The notes under the pieces were generated by a model. It was not told where the DNA came from. It saw only the letters and a list, made by a program, of their open reading frames with translations, and ran no database searches. Positions 17,198 through 24,523 of a stretch of DNA of 27,155 nt are shown here, one piece after another. The position numbers and the translations under genes were made by a program. The stretch is from Chrysochromulina tobinii. Taxonomy: Eukaryota; Haptophyta; Prymnesiales; Chrysochromulinaceae. The stretch covers positions 1 to 27,155 of the forward strand of contig JWZX01002965.1 in the NCBI GenBank assembly GCA_001275005.1, in the 5' to 3' direction. Within the stretch, counting starts at the first letter, position 1. The number at the start of each line of letters is the position of its first letter.

Positions 17198-18910
17198 CTA
17201 CGCCACCACTGCCGACACTTGCCGGCTCGATTGCTCGACGACCGCTTCGTGGGCGAAGAGCGCGAGGAACTCATCGAAGCTCACCTTGCCGTCTTGGTTG
17301 GTGTCGGCGACGGTGAAGACTTTGTCCAGCACTTCCTTTTGCATGCGCCCGCCTTTCGAGGCGACGCCCAGCCGCGTCAGTACGACTTCGAGCTCGCGCT
17401 TTTCGATAGTGCCCGAGCCGTCGCTGTCGAAGAAGTCGAAAGCGCGGCGGAGCGCCGTCGACGACTCTTGATAGAGCGGCGCAACTTTGCGCGCAAACTC
17501 ATCAAAGCTGAGACTGCCGTCGCGGTCTTCGTCGAGCGACTTGAGCATCTCCCCTGCGTCTGCATCCGAGGTGCCGAGAGTACGCATCGTCTTGTGCAGC
17601 TCGCCCAGGGAGATTTGGCCATCGCCGTCGGCGTCGAAACGGTCGAAGGCGGCACGCAGTTCCTTTTTGGCTTGGGCGGGCAGGTCGCTGAAGGCTTGGG
17701 CGGTTTGGGGCGCCGCAGCGGGGGAGAACCATCGGATCACTCGGCTGGCCGCACTGGCCGCACTGGCGGCCAGTGCGGGCAGTCTGCCCGGACTGCCAGT
17801 CGGAGGAGCACGTGTGCCCGGACTGGACGCAGGAGCAGTGGCACTGGAGCGTGAGGACACCGAAAGACCCGAAGCAGCAGCGGCGACGGCGGCGGTGTGA
17901 GGCGCGCGCGTCACGAGAGCGATGGTGTCCGCCGCCAAGCGCCAAACACGGCGGCTCTCGTTGAACTCGAGGAGCTTCTTTCGCGTAGATTCGGGTAGCG
18001 GCTCCGACGACGCACCACCGGCGACCCAAGCTTCTCTGTGCAGGCCCGTCGCGGTCAGGCGTGCCCGAGGATCATATTCGAGGAGCTTATCGATCACACC
18101 GCGGGCCGCGGCGCTCACGCGCTCCCACTGCTCCGGGTAGCCGCCGGAATCCTTCGTGTACGCGGGCTTGGCCCGGAGGATCCGGTCGCGCACTTTCTTG
18201 TCGTGACACGAATTCGAAGGGTCGAAGGGCATGTAGCCGCCGAGAAGCACGAAGAGCAGCACGCCCACCGCCCACAGGTCGACGGCGTGATCCCAGTGCT
18301 TTTTTTCCACTATCTCGGGCGCCATGTACGAGAGAGAGCCACGACAGATTTTCACAGTCGCCGGGTGCGATCCGCCACAGAATACTGCGAGCCCAAAGTC
18401 GGCGAGCTTCACCTCCGAATCGGGATGGGTGGAGACGTAGAGCAAGTTCTCCGGTTTGATATCCGCGTGGATGACATGCCGTGCGTGGACGTGCTGGAGT
18501 CCCTCAGCCAACTGACGCACGACGGCCGCCGCCATCGCTTCGCCGAACGCGCCATTTTGGGCAACCCGTTCGAAGACCTCGCCGCCGCTCGCGAGCTCGA
18601 GCACGAGGCACATATCAGTCGACGTTTCGAACTCGTCGACCAAACCGGCCACATGCCGGTGTATGCCGATCACCTTGAGTATTCTGATCTCATCGGCTGC
18701 AATCGTGGCCGCCCCAGGGACTTTGGAGCTCTTGCTCACCTTCTTCACCGCGTAGGCCTTATTAGTGGCCTTGTGCTCGGCACGCCAGACGGACGAAAAG
18801 GAGCCAGCACCGAGTTTAGCGCCAATCTTGTAATAAGATTCAGCGCCCCTCGCGACAGCGGGCGTCCCAGCCGGCGCAGCGGAGGCCTGCTCGAGCTTGG
18901 CGCGCTTCAT
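17198..18910 (-). CDS. Calcium-dependent protein kinase (CDPK) with four EF-hands
   Basis: 570 residues from the ATG at 18910. Kinase domain about 26-297: Gly loop GAGSFS 34-39, AVKK with Lys56, HAD 148-150 with DIKPEN, DFG 171-173, APE 197-199. The usual HRD is HAD, so this is a non-RD kinase. After a long Ala/Ser/Pro linker (about 335-405; CDPK junctions are normally shorter) come four EF-hands with complete loops starting at Asp426, Asp460, Asp495 and Asp536. CDPKs phosphorylate Ser/Thr targets when calcium binds the C-terminal lobe and releases an autoinhibitory junction. No N-terminal Gly2 for myristoylation (starts MKRAK), so it is likely soluble or nuclear. Divergent from the 19079 gene with 168 bases between them, a probable shared promoter region. 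Confidence 0.96.
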   Translation of the reverse strand: MKRAKLEQASAAPAGTPAVARGAESYYKIGAKLGAGSFSSVWRAEHKATNKAYAVKKVSKSSKVPGAATIAADEIRILKVIGIHRHVAGLVDEFETSTDMCLVLELASGGEVFERVAQNGAFGEAMAAAVVRQLAEGLQHVHARHVIHADIKPENLLYVSTHPDSEVKLADFGLAVFCGGSHPATVKICRGSLSYMAPEIVEKKHWDHAVDLWAVGVLLFVLLGGYMPFDPSNSCHDKKVRDRILRAKPAYTKDSGGYPEQWERVSAAARGVIDKLLEYDPRARLTATGLHREAWVAGGASSEPLPESTRKKLLEFNESRRVWRLAADTIALVTRAPHTAAVAAAASGLSVSSRSSATAPASSPGTRAPPTGSPGRLPALAASAASAASRVIRWFSPAAAPQTAQAFSDLPAQAKKELRAAFDRFDADGDGQISLGELHKTMRTLGTSDADAGEMLKSLDEDRDGSLSFDEFARKVAPLYQESSTALRRAFDFFDSDGSGTIEKRELEVVLTRLGVASKGGRMQKEVLDKVFTVADTNQDGKVSFDEFLALFAHEAVVEQSSRQVSAVVA

Positions 18911-19078
18911 CGACTGAGCTAAAGAGAACCGGGACGTCTTGGTGTGAACAGGCTATGGACAATCACCCTCTTCACCAGCTGCTCTTCACCGGTCTTTCTT
19001 TCGGAAAAATGCAAACATCGCGGTGATCTTTCGCAACTCGCACCAACTCTCGCACCGACCACGCAGGACAGGGTCATC

Positions 19079-19777
19079 ATGGAGAGTTTCCTCGCCGTCG
19101 TGGCGTGGCGCGCCCTCGACGCGGCCGCCTCACGGCCATTGCCAACCGACGACGCCTTGGCGACCTTAGAGCTGCACGGTGCCGTCTGCGAAATTGGTGC
19201 CGAGGACGGCGTGTGGGGAGCGCTCCTCCGCAAGCGTGGGCTTGTCCACTGCGTGTGCTACGCACGCGAGCCACGCGAAGACGCCGTCACGCACGTGCTT
19301 CCCGGCGACGAGAACATGGCAGCACACCACACGGACCGCACGCTGCTGCTTGTGCGCGGCGGCAAGAAGCTGGACGAGCATGAGGCCCTCAATGCCTTCA
19401 CGAAAGCGGGCGGCAAGCTGATGGCGCACGTCGGCGATCTGCACGCGCCCGACTTGGCATCGTTTACCACGTTGCTATTTGACGCCTTCGAGAAGCAGGT
19501 GACTGTCGCGTTACCTGGCGGCGATCGCCTCACGATTTGGAAGCGGAAACAGCCCGCGGCCTCGGGCTCTGCAACAGGATACGGCGTGCTTGACGTGCGA
19601 CTCGAACTGGTCGACATGGAGGCGCCAGATTGGGCCAATCCGCCCAAGGACCCGCCGAAGCCGTTTGAACCCGTCATCGGCGGGCGCACCGTGAAGCCCA
19701 CGATGAGCCGAGAAGCCATGCGGAAGGCGTTCGAGGAGCGCTTGCCGGACGGGTTTGTACACGAAAGTGGTGATTAG
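19079..19777 (+). CDS. Methyltransferase-like protein of an algal Rossmann-type family
   Basis: 232 residues from the ATG at 19079. Residues 33-50 (GAVCEIGAEDGVWGALL) match the family's IGAGTGYWAxLL motif, a variant of the SAM-binding motif I. The later blocks fit in order: HTDRTLLLV, a segment with AHVGD, FEKQVTVALPGGDRLTIWKRK. In this family the central strands and the final RLTIWKR element are kept while length varies. The motif here has Glu-Asp in place of the Gly-rich turn (GAEDG versus GAGTG), so SAM binding may be altered. The last 60 residues are Pro-rich with a charged helix at the end. No substrate is known to me. The upstream frame opens at a GTG (18944) but lacks an ATG. Confidence 0.8.
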   Translation: MESFLAVVAWRALDAAASRPLPTDDALATLELHGAVCEIGAEDGVWGALLRKRGLVHCVCYAREPREDAVTHVLPGDENMAAHHTDRTLLLVRGGKKLDEHEALNAFTKAGGKLMAHVGDLHAPDLASFTTLLFDAFEKQVTVALPGGDRLTIWKRKQPAASGSATGYGVLDVRLELVDMEAPDWANPPKDPPKPFEPVIGGRTVKPTMSREAMRKAFEERLPDGFVHESGD

Positions 19778-20503
19778 TCACATGAGGTGCCGAACATGGT
19801 GGACGGGCCGCTCATGCTGCGCGTCGCATTTCCCGACAGTGGGCGACGTGTGATTGTGAAAGCCTCGAACGTTATAGAGTTTAACGTTTCTGTGACTGTT
19901 CACCTAACACCTATAAACACGCTTATATACCAGGATGACTTATACAACTGGCGCACTGCCGGGTGCCGCGGGCAATAAATGGCGCGGGTAGGCGGAAGGC
20001 GCCGGAGCGCGGTGCGCGCGGTGTCCATGGCCGTGTCGGCCCCGTCCGGTGTTCTTCTTTGACTCGACTGTCGTGGCTCGTACCTCCGCGGTGTTTTTGC
20101 GGAGCCCCGCGCTCCGGGGGCTCCGCACTTTAACTACCGCTGAGCGCGCGTCATAGGATTTCCATGGCTCCTCGCGGGGCTTTCGCGGCCATACGCCGGC
20201 CGTTGGTCAAGTGCATGGCGGGGAGGGCGCGAGGCGGGGCGCGCGCTCGGACATTCTGGTCGAGCGGCGGGCTGGTGAGGGTGGTCAAGCGCTCTCCGGC
20301 TCGGAGCGCGCTCGCCCATCCTCGGCGGCGTGCGCACACGCCAAACGGGCTGTTTGGGCGGTCGCGGTCCAAGGTGGGCGCCGCAGGCGGTATGGCGCGG
20401 GAGCGCCGGCGCGTCGCGCCCACGCACGATCGTACGAGCGCGGCAGCGCGCGCGCGAGCGTGCGTCCGCCGAAGGCTCTTTCGCTGACGACCTCAGCCAG
20501 GCT

Positions 20504-20935
20504 GCGTTCGAACGCGCGGGCGCCGCAGCCTGGCAGGCTGCCTTTGGCGCCGCAGGCTTTCGCCCGCTGACCGCCCGGCTGCGTCTGAGGCGTCCGAGCG
20601 ACGCGCGCAGCGCGCAGCGAGGCGCCGATGCCAGCACGGCTGTACGCGTGCGCTGCAGACGCGCGAGCGCCGCAGCCTGCAGTCTGCCAGGCTCCCATTG
20701 GCGCCATCGGCTTCCGCACGCCGACCGCCCGGCTGCGTCTGAGGCGTCCGAGCGAAGCGCGAAGCGCGGAGCGAGGTGCCGATGCCAACCCGGCTGCGCG
20801 TGCGCCGCAGGCGTTTCAACGCGCGGGCGCCGCTTCCTGCCAGGCTCCCTTTGGCGCCATAGGCTTCCGCCTGCCGACCGCCCGGCTGCGTTTGAGGCGT
20901 CCGAGCGACGCGCGGAGCGCGGAGCGAGGAAGATA
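20504..20935. repeat. Tandem repeat, about 153 bp, three degenerate copies
   Basis: The segment GACCGCCCGGCTGCGT starts at 20569, 20723 and 20876, giving spacings of 154 and 153. Each copy is followed by a run containing GAGGCGTCCGAGCGA and preceded by a GC-rich block with CAGGCT and GGCGCC. Copies 2 and 3 are more alike than either is to copy 1. Confidence 0.85.
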
Positions 20936-20941
20936 CCTGTG

Positions 20942-20974
20942 CTCGACACCGTCGTCACTGACGACGGTGTCGAG
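20942..20974. repeat. Perfect 16-bp hairpin with 1-base centre
   Basis: Left arm CTCGACACCGTCGTCA (20942-20957) and right arm TGACGACGGTGTCGAG (20959-20974) are exact reverse complements around a single C. It lies directly after the last copy of the 153-bp repeat. Confidence 0.95.
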
Positions 20975-21435
20975 TGCGTCCTTTGCGTTCCCCGAGGGAG
21001 GGCGCGCCAGGAGGCGCGTGCAGCGTCGAGCGTCAGGGGCCGTGCCGGGTTCGGGGCGGCCCCCCCTGCGTCCGGTTCACTGTTGCGCGCTGCAGCCGCT
21101 GGCCCGCTACCGCCACGCGCCACCCCGCCGGCTGCGTGTGTGTGTGCCGCAGGCGTATGCGCCGTGAAGCGGTAGGGGAACCGTCTCAGTTGTCAACTAA
21201 GTATGCGTATGTCCCCCTCGCGGGATCGCCGCGAAACGAAAGAAAACGACCAAGATCTCGCACGTCGGATATGCCGTACCTGTTGCCGTCACCCTGTCTG
21301 CTGCTCCTGGCAACACTGCTGTTGGGCAGGCAGGGTGATTGGCGATGGTTGCCTGGCTGACAATGTTTGGATCGACGAAAGTTCGTCCACGAAGCATGCA
21401 AACGTCTTCTTTTGCTCAAGTCCTGGAACATCAGC

Positions 21436-21750
21436 ATGGAAGGGGACAAGCTGGCAGGGTCGCCCATGCACGCGCAGCCTCCTCCGACGAGGATGCCGCG
21501 GGCGCGCGCACCGACGGCGAAGCGGCAGCAGGCCGACGCCGACGCCGACGCAGCGCTCGTGGCCAAGAAGGCGCGCACCGAGGCGGCGGCAGCACTGGCG
21601 GCTGACAGGGCGCGGCAGCCACCAGCCGAGCGCCTTTCTGTGGCGCAGCAGCTCATGGATCGGCATGCGACCATGTCGGCGCAGCTCGTCGAGGCCCGGG
21701 GTCAGCGGGCCCGGCTCGCGGCCTTCGAGCACGAGAGAGATTGTCGTTAA
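21436..21750 (+). CDS. Possible small nuclear Ala/Arg-rich helical protein
   Basis: 104 residues from the ATG at 21436. The N-terminal 30 residues are Pro/Arg-rich (PTRMPRARAPTAKRQQ). Residues about 40-104 are predicted to be one charged helix (VAKKARTEAAAALAADRAR, then AERLSVAQQLMDRH). The style resembles the two Ala-rich proteins at the start of the window, but I see no specific shared motif. It stands alone between repeat regions and could be a chance frame in GC-rich DNA. Confidence 0.35.
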   Translation: MEGDKLAGSPMHAQPPPTRMPRARAPTAKRQQADADADAALVAKKARTEAAAALAADRARQPPAERLSVAQQLMDRHATMSAQLVEARGQRARLAAFEHERDCR

Positions 21751-22296
21751 AACTGTGTCCATTAGATAGGTTTCAGGAATTTAGAGAATTAGTGTCTAGT
21801 CGTAAAAAAACGTCGCGTCGGTTCGTTACGGATTCTTCGCGCGCTACACTATTGTATGAGTGCTATGTGTGTATCGTCCTATTTGGCTTAGCCAACGGAG
21901 CCAAGGTCTCGTTGGTAAGCGGGACCTACCTCTCTCATCTGGTGTGAACATGGCTCCGCAACCACTTTCCCAAACCTTATTTATCCATGTGCATCTCTCG
22001 CCACGTGCGCTCACGTCTCGCTCAACGCGACAAGCATGGCGTCTACAACGGGAAGTGGAGGACAGGGTGGCGCTCCCAATATGTATAGCAAGGCTGTGAA
22101 ACGAGGCTCCGAACGTTCACACCATGAGGTGTGAATCCGGCGACCCGGGGGGTTCCAAACGAGAACTCTACGGCAATCGAACGGGGGGCTGCCCCCCGGT
22201 TCATCGCGTTCACAGCGACGTTTGGAACCCACAAATACCCTACTTTTCGCTCTCGTTCGCTCGGAACAGGAGTTACTAGGAAATCTAAAGTAATTC
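21751..22296. other. Intergenic stretch with nested inverted repeats
   Basis: No supported gene. The first 200 bases are relatively AT-rich. The last part holds the inverted repeats at 22116-22230. Confidence 0.55.
22116..22230. repeat. Cluster of nested inverted repeats
   Basis: Three pairings are visible. TTCACACC at 22116-22123 pairs with GGTGTGAA at 22128-22135. GGGTTCCAAACG at 22150-22161 pairs with CGTTTGGAACCC at 22219-22230. Inside the latter, GAACGGGGGGC (22179-22189) pairs with GCCCCCCGGTTC (22191-22202) with one bulged base. It could be a structured RNA or a small mobile-element remnant. Confidence 0.85.
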
Positions 22297-23496
22297 ATGT
22301 TAATTCCTACGGCACGACAGCGCAGCGCGCGCTTGCAGCGCCACTCCGACAGTGAGATGGGCGTGGCCATCCACGCGTCCCTGGGTCTCCGAGGCGATGA
22401 CCCCTTCTCGCTGCACTTACACCAGGTCCGGGCGGCGATGCACTTCCTCGACCTTGCAACCTTGACGATTCACGTTTCGATCGGGCAGCATCACCTCGAG
22501 CGGGTCGCTGCTCGGCGGTTGGAAAGCATGCAGGCCGCCCATGCAGGCACGCTGCTGATCAATCCACGGCATTTGGCCGTCCGATCCGGCTCTTCGTCAA
22601 TTATGGGCGCTCATCTCGCGAATTGGATGTTGCTCGAGCGAAGACACAAATTGTTGCCGAATGACAAATTTGTGCTCCTGGCCGCAAACGTCTTTCTCTT
22701 TAGACCCTGCGCCGCCTTCGTGCGCGCACATTCGCTCTCGTTCATGAAGGCTGAGCTCACTGACGCGCATGTGAACGAAGCCGATGTGCGTAGCATTGCG
22801 TCGCAACTCCATGCCGGGCTGTCCGCATTTCCTGCCTCGGACCGGTGGCGAATGATGATGAAGGATGTTGCGATGCGCCGTGATGATGACGTTCGCGTCC
22901 GTTCACAGTCCCGCACATTCCGCAACATGCTGAGCCGAACTGGCTTCGGCTCGCGTGACAGCTCGGGCCTTCTCTACCTCGGCAACGACTCTGCTTCGGC
23001 CACGTGGCATCGCGCGCCATATGCGCTCATGCCGCACGAAGGCTCCTTTTACCCAGTGTGGCTCATGCGCAACTTCGTCGCCAATCTTACTGGAGGACCC
23101 TTTGAGCCAGAGCAGCTGATGAACAACTCAGCTCCAGGCTGCGTTTGGTTTCCCCCTTTCAACGGCTGCGCGTATGAAGAGTTCCTCCTGCCCACCTTCG
23201 TGTGGCAGCACCACTACCAGCTTGCCGTGGAAGCTGCTTCGCCCATCTTTGCAGCTCGCATCTGGCTCCCACGCAAAAACACTCTTGACCTCTCGCTCCT
23301 GCTGGCGACTTTCAACGACTCCGTCTTCTTGGGCGATCGGCCGCATCTGTGTGCCATCAAGGTCCCAAACTCCGGTAGTGCTGCGGAACAGACTTTTCTC
23401 CGCCAGTTGCAGCCCATCGTGCCTCTAACAGACTATGGGCTTAGAGAGAGATTTGTAACTGACCGAGCTACCCTACCAATTGGCGGGACCCCCTGA
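22297..23496 (+). CDS. Putative glycosyltransferase-like protein (tentative)
   Basis: 399 residues from the ATG at 22297; an alternative ATG at 22357 (residue 21) sits just before the conserved-looking part. Blocks in order: VAIHASLG (23-30), LTIHVSIG (56-63), LLINPRHLAVRSGSSSIMGAHLANW (86-110), FVLLAANVFLFRP (125-137), PHEGSFYPVWLM (246-257), EEFLLPTFVW (294-303). The sequence of strand, N-P-R, H-x-x-N, LLA-x-N-x-x-F and E-E-x-x-L-P-T recalls uncharacterised glycosyltransferase-like proteins of bacteria and protists, but I cannot assign a specific family. No signal peptide or membrane anchor is seen, so a 5' exon may be missing. It converges on STT3. Confidence 0.75.
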   Translation: MLIPTARQRSARLQRHSDSEMGVAIHASLGLRGDDPFSLHLHQVRAAMHFLDLATLTIHVSIGQHHLERVAARRLESMQAAHAGTLLINPRHLAVRSGSSSIMGAHLANWMLLERRHKLLPNDKFVLLAANVFLFRPCAAFVRAHSLSFMKAELTDAHVNEADVRSIASQLHAGLSAFPASDRWRMMMKDVAMRRDDDVRVRSQSRTFRNMLSRTGFGSRDSSGLLYLGNDSASATWHRAPYALMPHEGSFYPVWLMRNFVANLTGGPFEPEQLMNNSAPGCVWFPPFNGCAYEEFLLPTFVWQHHYQLAVEAASPIFAARIWLPRKNTLDLSLLLATFNDSVFLGDRPHLCAIKVPNSGSAAEQTFLRQLQPIVPLTDYGLRERFVTDRATLPIGGTP

Positions 23497-24371
23497 GTTG
23501 CGGTGGGGGAACTTGAATGGGATGACGGCGTGAGAGTATGGCACATGCGACATGGGAACATGGGAGATGGGACGGCATGGTGACACGGCGGGTCCCACGG
23601 GCATGGAAACCTGCTTGTTCTCCTCGGTGCTCGTTGTGGGCACACGGGGCTTGTCTATTTTCTGTGCTGATTAGGCTTGTTGCCCTGTGCTGACTTTGGG
23701 CTTAATTTAGTTAATTCAGTTTACCCCATTGTGTTTGTAGAAAGTTTTGTTTAGTGCACACAGGACACTCCGAAAACCGAACGCAGGATCAGGCGTCGGG
23801 CTGTTCGCTGTTGAGGAGGGGCCCGGAGGGGCCGGGCGTGGGTACAGGCGTGGGCTTCAAGGTCGGTTCAGATTTGGGGTTCGTTGAGTTAGTCGCGTCG
23901 TCGTCGCACGTCGGGGAACGTCTGTGTGTGAATATTGAATGCCAGCAGTCGTCCCGTCCGGTCGATCGGAAGCCCCGTGCGGAACGGCCCTCAGATAGCC
24001 GCATAGCCGACAGAGGGCCCGGGCAGGCTGGCCGGGAAGCTGGCAGGCTGTGATTCACACAGCGCCGCGGCGTCAGCGGGGTGTGACGTGTCACGTGAGC
24101 CGTTCAAATCTTTCTCTTGCTCACGCATCCTCCCACGCCCCACGGCATCCTCACAGACTTCTGTGACCTCCGGACGACACCGGGCACGGTTCCATCAGCC
24201 CCCATCCACAGTACACTCGAATGCGCTCACGATAGCGCTCATGACAGAGCTGTGACGACAGGGCGCCGTGGTGGGCACCGGTGCTGCGCTCTCGACCACG
24301 TCTCTCTCCGCCGTCTTTCTCTCTCTCTCGGCTGCACGCGCCGCAGCTGATGTCCGCCGCCGACGTCCGCC
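23497..24371. other. Intergenic stretch between convergent genes
   Basis: No supported gene. It is moderately GC-rich, with short CATGGGA-type repeats around 23545-23580 and a pyrimidine/TCTCTC run at 24299-24330. It probably contains the 3' regions of the flanking genes. Confidence 0.5.
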
Positions 24372-24523
24372 GCGCTCAGCCGCCGCCCATCCGTCTCATG
24401 TTGTACTCCTCATCATGATACTTTGGGGGAGTGCCGAGGGGATGGCGCCGTCGTGAGCACATGCATGCGCTCAGCCGCCGCCCATCCGTCTCATGTACTC
24501 TTCGTGATACTTTTGGGAGTGCG
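24372..24523. repeat. Tandem duplication of the STT3 3' end around a family I core
   Basis: 24372-24433 and 24467-24522 are imperfect direct repeats of the coding end and stop codon of STT3. Between them (24443-24469) lies a variant of the family I core. The outer copy still encodes KYHDEEYNMRRMGGG and a stop in one frame. Confidence 0.9.

Larger units (their letters stand above)
19778..21435. other. Repeat-rich, gene-poor stretch
   Basis: It contains a stem-loop at 20099-20126 (10-bp stem), the 153-bp tandem repeats at about 20504-20935, and a perfect hairpin at 20942-20974. Long open frames on both strands (20134-21123 minus, 20330-21175 plus) mirror each other and consist of Arg/Ala/Pro low complexity, as expected from GC-rich repeats. 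I do not call a gene here. Confidence 0.6.

Noticed and set aside
20134-21175. Long open frames on both strands (329 and 281 codons)
   Set aside because: They mirror each other over a GC-rich tandem repeat, have Arg/Ala/Pro low complexity and show no domain; best explained as lack of stops in GC-rich repeats.
23754-24053. 99-codon plus-strand frame in the gap before STT3
   Set aside because: No ATG context or domain; composition like the surrounding non-coding DNA.
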